A stretch of DNA of 64,000 nucleotides from Paramecium sonneborni (lineage: Eukaryota; Ciliophora; Oligohymenophorea; Peniculida; Parameciidae), in contig CAJJDN010000148.1 in assembly GCA_905182985.1 (NCBI GenBank), positions 236,301 to 300,300 of the forward strand. Reading direction: 5' to 3'. Shown piece after piece: positions 1 through 13,851 of this stretch. Numbering within the stretch: position 1 is the first letter of the stretch; each line of letters opens with the position of its first letter. A program made the translations under genes and the position numbers. The notes beneath the pieces are model-generated. The model did no database searches, was not told the origin of the DNA, and saw nothing but the letters and a program-made list of their open reading frames with translations.

Positions 1-3000
1 AATAAATTCCTTAACTTAATCTATTTGATCATGCAATTTAACAAAATATGCAAACAATATTTTAATAAGCATTTAAACAACAAATAGAGCATTCAGTATA
101 CCAATAATTATATAAAAAGGCCAGACAATCTCCTATAAATTTGATTATTAAGCTGTATATATAGAGCTACCTAAAATGATTGAAATTGCACATACTATAG
201 TTGATTAAGTATCTAAATAATTAAGATCCCCTGTCATGTAAGGTTTTTTAGCAGTAGTTAGAAAACTGTATCCAAATAATACTAAAAATACAAGAGAAGC
301 TTTAATAGCAATGTAATCCTCATAATATGCTAATACAATAATGATTGATTCTTTTTTTAGGATTTTAATTGTTTCCCAATAGTAAGCGTGTTGTTTATAT
401 TCATTATAAAGGTAACCCCAAATTTACCTCACTTTAGTGATGTCTAATCTATGTTTATTTTTTCTTACTCCATACCAAAAATAAGTAGGCATTACAATTC
501 CAAAGAAAAACAATAATGGAAAGCAAAAAGACAATAACCATTTAAAATGCTAATCTGTATCATAACGATAGGCAACATTGCCTTAAATCCAATATTCATC
601 TGAAATTATTCTATAAGAAACTAAGGAGATTAATCCTCCAATTAAATTTGGTTGTAAATATATAAAAACATAAATAAGTGCTGTAGTAATATATGAAAAC
701 TTAAATTTGATTGAATTAGTAATAATTGCCATCCCTCCTAAAGAAAAGAATACTGTAATATATGATGATGCCATCAGAAGACTCCAAATAATTCTAAAAT
801 AAATGATGAGAATATCTGAAATATTAATTAGGTAGCAATCTAAAGAGTATGCCATAGATTCAATAGGATTACCAACACTGTTAACTATTGATGCTAGGCC
901 AGAAGGAACCTGTAATTAGAATGTGGCAATTGTTGAAATGATTTATAAATAATTAGTAAAGACTTTAATTAATATAGCAGTAGAGGCTTATTTAATGACA
1001 ACAGTAACTCCAAATGCTTTCAATCGAATACCCACTATAAATTCTTCAATCATTTAAACAGTACTAGTTACTGACATCAAAATAGAAATAAGTGTCCAAA
1101 TACTTATAAAAAACACAGTCAAGACGTTTCCAATTATTGAATCACAATTTCCACAAGAATAAGAAGAACTAACAGAAAAAGATCCCTCCCCTCTGGTATC
1201 ATATAAGTCACATTATTCACATAAGGCACCAACATGCCCTAAAATACATGATTTATCTCCTGGAGACCATCCACCTTAACAATTTTCAACTAAATGATAA
1301 CAATGTTCAATAGTTTGACTATAATAGTAAGCTCTCCAATAATTCTCTTTTAATTCAATCATGGAAGATTCTATTGATTTTATTTTTTAGTCATCTTTAT
1401 AACTGCAACTTTAAGCACTCCACTAAACTTAGTATTAATTTTAAATAATATCACACAATGTACAAGCTCCAGAAGTTGTATTAAGAAATTCTCCCAATTA
1501 ACATTAGAAAGTTTTGATATCTACTTACAAATTATAATTTGTTAAATAATTCTTTATTAAATAAGGAGCAGTATCTTAGTATTCTGGAATTGATATAATA
1601 TCACATTAGATATTCAACCTTAAAATGATGTCATCTTCATATGTTGGATTAAAGTAGATCGTTAAATCATCTAAATTATAATCTCCACTTAGATCATTAA
1701 ATTTAACTTTACTATAAGATAAACTTGCAATTAATTCTTATTTAATTTCTTCATTTGTAAAATTCAATATTGTTGGTGTGATTGTGCAAGTAGATCCTGT
1801 TAATTTTTTTTCCTGAGTGTTATATTTGTTCAAAGCAATAATTCTAAAGGTTAGATTATAAGGTATGAATTCTGAAGTATATTAGTCAAAAAATTAATAA
1901 GTTGAAATTGTTCTTCCTGATGGAAATGTTAAAAATTTAGCTTTTTTTGATTAACCAAATATCTTATATGGAGTCACTATTATTCTCTCAGTTATTGTGC
2001 TTACATCTTTTTTTACTATTATTTTCTTTAGAAAGGTCTGTCCTCCATCTACAGATATTGTCAATGATCTTGGATTCTCAAAAACATCTGATCCAAAAAG
2101 AGTCGAATTGTTATTTGATAAAAATACATCTAATTACATAGTTTTTTGAAGTTGTTATTTATTTAAATATAAACCTCCAGCTATTTAGGCTGAATTATCA
2201 ATGATTTCACTATCAAATATAAGTAGAGAAGACGAATTTGAAAAATAATATATAGCTCCGCCAAAATATGCCTTATTTTTCTAAAATAAACACTTATAAA
2301 ATATTGTTTTTGTCTAAACTATAAAAATAGAACCACCATATATAGCATTATTATTAACAAATTTACTATTCTTTATTATGGCTTAATGATCTAATTTCTC
2401 TATTAATTAGGTATATTCATGTTTTTGAAGCTATCTTCGATTATTAATTTAATGCAAATCTCTTCTTAAAAATGGCTCGTCTACTGATTATATTAATGAA
2501 AGACATCCTGTTTAACCACATTCACTATCAAAAATCTTAACCTAATTTAACAAAATATTCTGGATAGCTGTTTCGAATATACTCTTAATCCTGAATATGC
2601 CATACTAGCAAGATTTGCACTATATAGAATTAAAGTTCAATTCTTCAACTTGAAGAAAATGAGATAAACTCAAGTTATCTATTTCAAACAAACTAAAATT
2701 ATAAGTAGTATTTTTATAGACTTAATTTAAATTACACATTTATTAATATTCTAATTAAAGGGATGTATTATAATCTTCTATAATCGGATCTATTTCTGGA
2801 TTGCCTACTTTACAGGTTAAAGATTAAATTGTTAAAAATGTTGAAATCAAACACTCTGAATCGGAATAGTTAAAATATTACTCAACGTTATTTACTTTAA
2901 TATTGATCAATAAAATATTTCCACTCCCTTCTATTTAATATTAATAAAATATTACATTATCTTAAACTTAATCGCATTAAAGGGGAAAATAAGATTGTTG

Positions 3001-6000
3001 AATTAGTAATGGTTATATCTTTTAATAAAATTTTGGTAGCTGATTCAATATCTAATAAAAATTGAATATAGGTTGAAACGAAGCTACAATTTACAATATT
3101 TACAGTTCCATATTTGATTTTAATTAAAGGGTTGTTATTTCTAATTGAATCTAAGTCGTCCTCAGTCGGAGATTCTAGAAGTGACAAATATTTCATAAAA
3201 CCTGCTTACGTAACAATAAATTAAATTCCATTAAACTAAACATTCGAATTTATGCTCTGTAGATTTTATAACAAATAGGATAAAAAGCTATATCTAATTG
3301 AAAAACAATTTTTAATGGTTAAATTTTATAGATTAATTTAATTTTATTATTATGAAGGAATAATATAAAGGCCACCTCCTTCAACTCTACTAAAGGATTT
3401 TTCTATATTTGTTGAAACTATTTGAAGATTTAATTTAGATAATTAAGCATCTATGTATAAACAGCCTCCTGTGGAAAATGAAGAACTTGATAAAGCAGTT
3501 TATGTATTTTAAAACATAGAATTTAAAATTTTGATAGTTCCAGTACCTTGAGCCACAATATAGAAACCACCTCCATACTATGAAAAAGAATTATTCACTT
3601 ATGTGAAATTTATAGTGAGAATGTTTGTAATTATTAAACCATTTCCACTTTTTGAATTAATTGGAAACGCATTTAATAAACTCAGACCATCTATTTCTTA
3701 ATAGTCATCAAATAATAAAAGATTCCTTTTCATAATTGAAAGTTATAAAATATTGTTTTTGTAGAACTGAATGTTCTGAAATAAAATATTGATTGCTTTT
3801 AAATACAATATAGAATCGGTAGCATTTGTAACTAAATTTTATTTAAAAACTGAATTTTCAATTATGATTTATCCTTATTATAATTAAAGAAATAAAGTTG
3901 ATGATGATTATCGAGATAAATCCTGTACATATTCATTTAGATGATTGTAATTAAAATTTACTCCATTTAAATTGATTTTGCAAATTTATTCTGATTAGAA
4001 TTGTATAATTGAGGAAGCTCTATTAGTCTATGTTATAATCAACATATTTGATTCAAATTTGCTGTTGCTGATACTTATAAACTCCTTTTGTATTTTCTCC
4101 ATTAGATCGTAACCTTTAATAATTATGAAAGGGTTATTGTATGTTATAGAATCAATCAATCGTAAATTATTGATGGTGATATTTTAATATAATCCTATGT
4201 ATAAAAAAAAAAACATTTAGTCATAGGCATAATTAAAGATACAATCAACTGATGAATGAAGTGTTTTAGAATGATAAGGCATAAATTATGTAAAAATTAC
4301 GTTATTTAATAATATACTTTAAGAGTCTAAAATTGTTAATTCTGGCAATCCATAACCCCTTAAAATCTCTACATCTTCCAATATGCAAATTTAACATTCT
4401 ATATAGATAATGCACTATTGATAAGATATATAATTATTTTCAATTTTTACTGTAATTTAACTTTTTTGTAATGAAAATTGTTAAATAGATACATTAAATG
4501 AAGTAAGCTTTTCTAATAAAACTAATTTTAAGATAGCTTGCTGACTATTATAAAAAACGTTCTCTATTTGACAATTAATAATTGACACCTGAGCAGCATT
4601 TATTAAAGCATCATAAGATTAAGAGTAATCAACATCATTGCTAAAGATTGTACTGTTTATTATTGTTACATTTTTGATATATATATTCTGTAATTGGAAG
4701 ATATTGCATAAGTAGAGATAAGAACTGGATGATATAATACTATCAAGCATATTTAAACCTTATAATTAAAATGATGATGCTCCTTGAATTCTTAGGAGTG
4801 AAGATTATTCTTTAATTGTAACTGCTTTTACTTCCATTTCTTTAATCAGAACTACACCAATATCATTTAATAATTGTGTTTATGTGTTAATAAAGCATGA
4901 ACCTTCAAATGTTGTATTAGCGATATTTATTTTTTAAATTTGGATATCAAACCAAAGATTATCGAAAGAGGATAAAAAAAAAAAAAAATCTGTACGTATA
5001 AAATAAGAATTGATAATCTTTAAATCAGAAACTATTAATCTTTTTGGAAGGTATTCAGAATTTGATATGAATGAAAAAATTTTTGAATTTTTTACTTTAA
5101 AGTCTTTTATTGTTAAATTAATCATTATTAGTGAGTAACCATATCCAGAGTGAAAGTAAAACTCATATAGAGTTGGAGTTGAATTTTTAGTAGTAAAAAT
5201 ACAGTCCTGAAATATTAAATTTAAATTAAAAGCTGTATTTTCAAGAGAAATACCTGTTTGCCAATAATTTGAATTGATTTGTTTTTCAGTATCAAATTAA
5301 ATATTTTGAAAAGTAATAGTTGTGAAATTACTTAAAGTTAATATGGATTCTATAGTTATAGTTGTTGGATTTTGTTTTCCGATAAATTTCACATCAAGAG
5401 TTTAAACAGAGAAGACATTTTATTAAATTTTTGAAAATAATTGCGAAAATGAAGGAATTGAACAAATTTCATTGTTGTTTTAAATAAAAGTATATTCAAA
5501 AATAACTTTTCTGATTACTTTTTCATTAAGATATTAAAACAATCCTTAGGTTTCGACAGATGATAAATACTTTTTATCAAATAGGTCATTGATAAAAATA
5601 TTTTTCATTTTAAAAGCTATTAGATTTTATTCTGAGAATTAATTTGCTATTGTGTTGTAATGGTTAAAAGAACAATAAACATTTTAAACCAAAATAACTT
5701 AATAATAACATTTATTGAAAGTTTCACAAAAAGTTATTGTTTTGAGTTATTGATCATTAAAATATTGACCTTCTGATGAATCTAGATTGAATTTTTCATA
5801 ACAAATTCTTGCATATTTTTCATTTTATTATGTTGTTAAGAAATATGGATTCAAAAGCTAAATTTCTTAATCTGTTCTTTCTAAGCATGCTGCACAATTA
5901 TTAGGACAAGCTAAACATTCTCCATTTGAATTTTGACTTTTTAAAAAACCATATGGAGTTTCTAAGCATTATATACAGGTAGCAACACCATTAATAATTT

Positions 6001-8986
6001 CACATTAAGTACATTCAATATCACAATCTTTTATACATGTATTTTAATTTAGCCTAAACCCTAAAGGACAGGAAGTACATATGATTTCAAAATTATTTTG
6101 GGAAGTTTATACAGCATATGTCTCAAAAGGATGCGAGTCATCTTGATTAAAAATGTATTTATAATAAGCCTTAATATTCCACTTCCAATAATCTTAATAA
6201 GTTTAACTTTACTGAATGCAAGTCTTACAATTAGAATCACATTTAAAACATTAACCATTTAATATCGATGAATAAAAACCTTCAGCACATAATATACAAA
6301 ATGCAATTGTTTGACTATATTCTTGAATGCATTATTAACAATTTGAGATTGATAAGCAATATGTGTTTTGAATAGCACTTATACTTGTTAAACTAATTAA
6401 ACATAAGTCATCCCCAGATGAGTTGGTAATTATGCCAAAAGTACAATCATCCATTTAATTTGAAAGGTCTCCTCCACCATTACCATCAGGAATTGGATTA
6501 CTGGATGATGTAACAGGTTTTTCTTAGCAGGTCAAGGTGACTTAGTTGAAATAAAGATTAGGTTAGCAAAGAGCACACCCAATTAAGATTTGCTCTGATT
6601 CAGGTTTAAGGATTTCCTAATTAATGTCAAGTGTAGTATAAGTAATCCCTTCTTTAATATAGTATTAATAACAATATATGCAATTAGTAATACTACATGT
6701 TAGACAATTATGACCATCAAATGTTTAAAAATATTTAGAAGGATCTTCACAATAATAGCAGATTCCATTTGAATCACAACTAGAACAATTCTGCCCACAA
6801 GTTAAACAAATACTTTCAGATGACAAATATGTTCCTATTTTACAAGTCTTACATAAAACTTATTCATTCGAAATATAGCAATCTTCACAATCTTCACATT
6901 GATTGCATTAAAAATCTTTAGTTTAAGCATAACCTGTAAAACATGTTTGACATAACTAAACATGTTGGCAAATCTTACATCCTTTTATACAAGAAATACA
7001 ATTGCCATTCAATAAAAAGTATCCCTCTTTGCATGTATCCCAAGATTTAAATCCATATCTAAGAGATAGTTCTTAGATTCCATTTAAATTTTGGACAACT
7101 TTATAAAATTCGATATCTCTTTCTTATCTTTTAACAGTATAATAAGAAAAATTATCATCATTATCATAAGTAATTGTATCCTAATAACATGTAAATATTT
7201 ATGGAAAAATTGCAGGGTAAAATAAACAATTTGAACATTGAATAACGCTTCTTGTACTAAATGATGAATACCCAGGACTATAAAGATATTTAGTAATAAT
7301 ACCATTTTAAACAAAGATTGTCGTATAAAAAATAACCAAATGAACATTCTTTTTTATCTTTAGTGCAAACATCATAACCTTGATAATCACATTTTAATTC
7401 TAATTCTACTTCGGTCATTAATGGAAAAATATCTGATACTGGTTTGCATATTGGTTCATTTTCTATATCCACATATTTCTTTTTGCAAGTACAAATTTTC
7501 TAAGTTACTGATTAGATTCTTTGACTGTCTAATGGACAAGATAAACAATTATTACTATTAGGGCCATCGCATGTGAGACAAGAATAATGACAATTAGGAG
7601 ATAAGGTAATTATAGGAGTTACACAATAAGATGTTAATTATAGATCACTTATATATCCTTCCATATAATTTCTTGAATAATTATCTCCTCCAACATAATA
7701 ATACATTATAGTTCCTGTGAAATGCTTAATTTAATTACTCCACTTAAAAGTTCTATTATTCTGTATTAAAGAAGGAAAATACATTGTGAACAAAGGTTAC
7801 CCTTCATTATTATTAGTTCCAATCTCATATTAAATATAATGCCATTTTATTAACAACTCTAAATATTATGGTCCTAACTCTTTTATGATATCAGTACTAG
7901 AACTTGTGTATTTGTCTTAACTTGGAAAATTGTAAGAATAAGTTGTTATTGAAAATCCATTTTATGCTGGAAGTCTACTTTGATGATATTACAAATAAAT
8001 ATCTTTATCTCCAATGTCCAGATCATTTTCATAATTCTAATTAATTGTTATTCGAAATATCACAGTATCTAGAGTTAATTGTTCTAATAATGATAATTTT
8101 ATCCATCCTTTAATTACATAAATTGGATTTTCAAATAAATTTGTTGTACCATTAGAGTAACTCAATCCCAATAATGCTTAATTATTGCTTGACAATTAAT
8201 AGTTTGAACCTAAGCATTCAGATTCTATTTAACAATCAAATAAAAAGGATTACAAGTTATTAAAAATGTTTAGTGTTCCCTAGGTAAAAAGTGAAGATAA
8301 CCTACCTTTGAATTAGGATAATTTTAAATATTCTCCAAGTTAATTTATTATATCTTATCTCCCTCCTATAGTATGTCTCATCCATTAAACATAGGCAGGT
8401 ATATCGCTCACTAATTAGGTTTTCCTTTTTATTGTTTATTCTTATTCATAGAAACCTATAATTGTAAATTCTGATGAAAGATTACAATAGAAATAGAATA
8501 ATATCCATCTACCTTCATAATTCTCATATTCAAAATTAAATACAAGAGTTCCAGTAGATTTCTTAAATGAATAAAAAATATTATGTGTGATTGTCTTAGT
8601 TTAAGAATTAATTTGAATATACAAAGTTAACACATTAAATTTTGTTTCTTTCTATTACATGAAATATATAAATTATCCTGTTGATGAATATCCCTTACCT
8701 GTATAGCCTAATAAATTATATCAATCAAAATATAATACTTATGTCTGAAATTGGAATGAATGGCTAGTATTTCAACCATAAACCATAGCCTACGTTTTCT
8801 TTAGAGTTTAAAATTCTATTTTCTAGTTTTAAATCTATTTCCTACACAGGATTGGTAAGACTTAATATTGTAGACCCTGGGTCTATGTAATTACAACTTG
8901 AATAAACATGTCTTTTATAACGATTAATGTTACTTTAAACAAGTTAGAAGAAAAATAATTAGTAAACCTAGATTAATTTTTAACAT
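1..8986 (-). CDS. Giant receptor-like membrane protein, 3' end beyond the window
   Basis: Read with code 6, this is one frame of 2961 codons once four short introns are removed (8912-8933, 8708-8738, 7278-7302, 2931-2955). The codon count is exact and the frame runs through base 1, so the C-terminus lies outside the window. The start at 8986 was chosen because it gives a signal peptide (MLKINLGLLIIFLLTC). Then come a lectin/laminin-G-like stretch (about residues 60-440), a Cys-rich furin/growth-factor-receptor-like region (about 450-1000, many CxxC), a long region of parallel beta-helix/pectin-lyase-like repeats (about 1090-2320), an EGF-like motif (GHVGALCEQCD) near 2530, and at least eight hydrophobic spans from about 2585. 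Splicing at 7278-7302 restores the Cys of LKCPGY. Ciliates have families with this architecture. A surface receptor or adhesion role is inferred; no ligand is known. Confidence 0.85.
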
Positions 8987-10369
8987 TTATTTATATAAAT
9001 TAATTTCTTATTTATTATAAAAAATTTATTTAACTTATTAATTTCAAGTTCATAGTATTGATGTTGTTAAAAGTTGAATATTATAAACTATCTTCTTATT
9101 GTTAATAAAATTATTAACAAACTTACTTTTCTAATAAGGTAACTGCTTAAAATAACGATAGTTTTTAGCTTTATTATTGAAAAAATATTTAATTTGGAAA
9201 GATAACTTAAATTACAATTTTTTTTGATATTTCAAAACATAAACAGAAAATTCCAAATAATAATTTTTATTTTTTATTCAATTGCTCTTCATTTTTAAAA
9301 TGATGAATTTAAAGACCAATTTTTTTTAAATAACCTCCCATTTCATAACAATTCAATACTTTCCGATTAAAATCTTAAAATTAATGAAAAAATTTTTGAT
9401 ATTCAATAGAAAAAATACAAAGTAAATTCATTCTCAAGAGAATATATATTAATGAATATTTTTAATTGAATTTTGTAAAATAGTTTGAAATTCTATTATG
9501 TTGGTTAATCAATAACAAACAATCCAAAAAACAAAACAAATTGCACATAATAATTAAATTTGTATAGCAATACAAGTACAATAAATTTTTAATAATTTTT
9601 GCTAAAATATTAATTAGTAAGCATTTCCATTCAAATTTTATTAATTAAAAAAGGATAAAATATACGATTCTAAAAGAATTAAGACAATCATTTTGAATAG
9701 ATGAAAAATTTAGGTTTATAATAACAAGTAATCTAGATGTTATTCTTTAATATTGATATCTTATTTTATAGCCATTGCAATTTATAAAGGTTTATTATAT
9801 TTTAACATACTTTTATTTTTATCAATACTTATAAACAAATATTGATAATAAGAGACATTTTTTACATATTTGGAAAATGGGGAGATGAATAAATTTTTTG
9901 TATTCCATCAATTTATTTGTATTAAATGCAATAAATTGTGAAAATTAATTTGAATGCCAATTATTTAGTTTGAGAATTCTGTATTATTTATGAAAATGAA
10001 TTTAATGAAAATCTTTTAGAAATTTAGTGAAATATTTTCAGAGTTTGTTAAATATTTCAAAATTATTTAGATAAAATAACAAAAGAATAAATAAAGCCTT
10101 GATATATTTAAAATCAAGATTATTTTTATAATTTAATTATCTAGAGTATTATAAAAACCTTGATTACGTAATTTTATATGTATTTGCATATATAATTGCT
10201 CTCTAATTAAATCATAAATTGATAAGGTTCTCATGATGTCAACTATTAGGAGTATTAAAACAATGACAAATATGTGCTGTTTTACTTTCATTAATATGCT
10301 AATTTTGTATAATATAGGGTATTTTAATAGATTAAGACATAATTGCTAATAATTATAGAATACTGTTAA
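8987..10369. other. AT-rich intergenic stretch
   Basis: No protein-like frame was recognised on either strand with code 6. It holds the upstream region of the giant minus-strand gene. No promoter element can be assigned with confidence. Confidence 0.5.
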
Positions 10370-11600
10370 AAATAAAATTGAAATTCATGCAATCATAATG
10401 AGTATTTCAGTTTTACCATCAATAATTGCAGAATTATTTATGATTTTTTAAGGAAATACTCCTAATCTAAAAGGTAATTAAGATTTTTAGGGAGTAAATC
10501 AATAATTGGATACATATTTTTGGCATTTATAATTTTATAAACAATAGGTGGAATCATATTTAAATTTGGTATTCAATCTGTAAGTATATAAACTCATCTA
10601 AAAATAAAATCTCTTTTACATATAATTTGGGATACTATATATCTGCTTGGGAAAATCTAATTAGGTTTTGGTTATTATATGACATATAAGGATTAGAAAT
10701 AAAATGAGAAAGGTGATATTATCTCCTTTTGGTGTGTATATGGATTTATTTTTTTATGGAGAATCATTTTTTAAATATTTTATTAAAATGGTAAAATATA
10801 CTCAATATTCACCAAATATGATGAAAAATAGAAAAAACATTCAAAAACACTTTAAGAATCATTACTGGTATACTATATCGAATAAAATGGTATACTATAT
10901 CGAATAAAAAGGTATACTATATTAAAATGAATTTAAAATAAGCCTTTGTTGATTTTTAATAATAAAATAATTGATTTAGCAGGGTTTTTTTTATCAGGAG
11001 AGTAATATATTTTGGAAAAAGTAAAAGGTCGAGAAGTATCTAGATTCTTATCTGGAGTTTGTAATTTAGAAGATGGAACAGCCTTACAATATCCTCATTC
11101 TAAAAATGCTATTACATTATTGAAAAATCATGTTTTTGTACATATAAATAGTAATTGAAAGAATCTGGATACAATAACTATTTGGATTAACTAATTCTCA
11201 ATATCAAATAATAATTCAATTTACTACAATTCATTCTTTTGGCAAATATTTTTAAATATGATCTCTCAAATCCACAAAAACTCCAATCAGGTAATACACT
11301 TGTATAATTTCAATGGCCCCTGAAAAAGTTACTTATAAAAAGGAACTTGTGCAATACATAGAGTCAATTATAACAACATAATAGTAAACAAAAATTCCTT
11401 AATAGACAAAGTACTTGAAAGAATTGCCATTAATAATCAAGTGTTATGAACCATATGGAGCTCCACATGAAATACCTAACAAAGGAAAGATTGTTATTAT
11501 TTGTGGTGGAATATAATTATTTCTGTTTTGAATATTGCATATGATTGAGATTTGATAATAACATAAATATAAATTATTAGATGATAGAATTAGAAATATA
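10370..11600 (+). pseudogene. Broken cytochrome b561 / b5 / FAD-NAD reductase-like gene
   Basis: Protein-like pieces lie in order but in different frames and with in-frame TGA codons. Near 10486 is a hydrophobic segment like a cytochrome b561/ferric-reductase membrane core (SIIGYIFLAFIILQTIGGII). At about 10985-11157 a segment contains GREVSRFLSGVCNLEDG and resembles the heme-binding part of cytochrome-b5-like modules; it ends at TGA 11156-11158. At about 11312-11535 a stretch contains YEPYGAPHEI and KGKIVIICGG, resembling the FAD/NAD-binding half of reductases, and again ends at TGA. Order and content suggest one ancestral transmembrane reductase. The frame changes are not explained by any GT...AG intron I could find. 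It sits directly upstream of the vWA gene on the same strand. Family assignment is by remembered motif likeness only. Confidence 0.5.
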
Positions 11601-11648
11601 TTCATATACCACCACATTCTCATAATTCCAAACTATATTAATTAATTA

Positions 11649-13851
11649 ATGAAACCAATAATCAGAAGGGCTCCTGAATCTGCTTTAGTTTAATCCTATG
11701 TTATTACTTTATTGGATGGTACTAGTTCGATGAATTTTGAATATGATGAAATTTTGAAGGCACACAAAAATAATTTTGATGATCTTGGAGATAATTAAAT
11801 GAAAATTCAATTCACAGATAAAGTTCATGATTTTGAACCTTTTTAAGCTGCAGGTTCTGGTGATATTACAAATGTATTTAAATATGTACTTAACAAATTA
11901 TTGACTGAAAACTTACCTCAACATATAACAATAATTTTTATAAGTTGATGGTGATGAAAAGTTTGATCTGACAGAGCTCGAAGAAATGATAGAAGAAGTG
12001 AAAAAAAAAAAATTCTAAATATAATTTGTTTCTGTATCAATAGGAAGTTGGTTTCCAAATACTATATCTAATCAATTAAGAAATTTACTTCACAATTCAA
12101 ATTTTATAGAACCTCTATATCATCATAATAAAGATCCTGAAAGAACAGAGGAGGAAATGTTTGATTTTTTTGACTCTGTTTTTTCAAAAATAAAAGCGTA
12201 AACTAAAGTGTATTAAGATTTGTTTGAAACAGAAGTAGAAGTAAAATTGACTTTAGTTTCAAAACCAACAAATTTATTGCCTGCTGGAGCATTATTTGTA
12301 TCTGAAATAGAAGTCACTATTAATGGTTAAACAATCAAACCTACTAACAATATATTTGATAAGAAAAAAATGGTTTTTGACTCTGCTTCATAAGCATTAA
12401 TTATTTTTGCAAGTGATCCAGACAATGCAATTTAATAAAGAATTGAAGAAAAGTTTTAAGAGGTTTAGCAATTTGCAAGAGACATAGGGGTTGAAGAATA
12501 AAATTAATTAAATTTATAATAATAATAACTGACAGAATAAGAATAAATAATTCAAATATAATTTAAGAATGCTTAATTAATTGTGAATTAATTTGCAGAA
12601 GGAGATATTGATATTGATTAATGCACTCCTGAAACTTTAACAGGATTATAAGCATCATTATCAAATCCTGCAGCTGATTCAATTTTAATAATTTAAATAA
12701 TATCTTAATAATTATCAGTTAAAGAGGATTTTCAGAATTTAAACCCTTAAAACATTCTCAAAGCTCAAAAAAAAAAACTCAATAGTGTTGGATGTTATGC
12801 TAGAGCATCAGCTAAAATGAAATAAATTGAATAATAACAACTAACTTATGAATGTGCATAAATTCAAATGGCCAAAGAGATCATTATAAATGGATTAAAA
12901 AAATATTAAAATTTGTTTTCAAAAGATAAAAATAGTAAAGATGTTCGTTAATTACTTATTGAATATTATAATTCTACCCTTATTGAACTTGATATTGTAT
13001 TTGAAAGATTAATATTGGCCAAAGTTGATGAAGAATCATATGATCTATTGAAAGAACTCAATCTTATGATGAAAGAAGTTAATGAAGTCAAATTCATGAA
13101 AAAATCATTATCTCCTTAAGAAGCAATTAAATTTATTAACAAAGTTTTGGCACATGGGCAAATTTAATAATCTATGGCAATTACTGAACATAATGATGAA
13201 TTTGATTTCCTTCCTGAATCTCTTAAATCATAGATTAGACCATAAAATGATGAAAGAGAAAAAATTTTAGTTGCTATCTTTGATACTAATGAATCCATGA
13301 AATATGAAATTGATTCAGCTCTTAAGAATTTTGATAATGAATTTTCAAAAATAGAAACTATTAAATTATGTTGGTAAAATTCATTATTTTCAATTATTGG
13401 TACACAATAATCATTTAATAATTTGATTGATCTATTTTTATTATTAGAAGGCCAATACTAATTTAAAACAAAAAAAATTTGCCTTTGCTTAATTTCTGAT
13501 GGATAAAATGAATATACGAAAATGCATAAGCAACTTAAAAGTCTTAAGGCTAATAGATATCTAATTTAATTATCTTATATCACCATAGGCTCTTCTTTTC
13601 ACTTTCTTATTACTAATGAATTAGATCGTATGATGCAAAATAGGAATCTTAAAGGAAGGCCTATTGTACTAAATGTTCCAAGATAGAAGACAGTAGGTAA
13701 TTTTTAGCAAATTACTTAATTAAAAAATTCTGTTACTGCTCTAAACATAAATTAACATTTTTCTAAGAGATTTTAAGACTTGAACAATTTGCTTTTGTAA
13801 GAAAAAAAAGTAATCCAAAATAAATTTCTTAATAAATCCTAAATATATTGA
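11649..13851 (+). CDS. Protein with two von Willebrand A-like domains (one frame break)
   Basis: A code-6 frame of 734 codons, provided one extra T at 11945/11946 is discounted. The N-terminal vWA-like domain has a metal-site-like LLDGTSSM near residue 27 and a second site, FIS-DGDEKFD, exactly at the break. Read literally, the frame stops at TGA 11946-11948; in the +1 frame it runs on unbroken to TGA 13849-13851. The middle is Q/E-rich and helical. A second vWA-like domain follows from about residue 540 (LVAIFDTNESM, LCLISDGQ, ITIGSSF). Such domains usually bind protein partners through a metal ion. No signal peptide or membrane span is visible, so a cytosolic role is inferred. The ATG at 11649 is the first in frame before the domain. 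It could be an early pseudogene, a sequencing indel or a +1 frameshift gene. Confidence 0.7.

Noticed and set aside
8280..8305. A 26-nt GT...AG candidate intron in the giant receptor gene.
   Set aside because: Removing it would shift the frame out of a long coherent protein; reading through keeps the frame.
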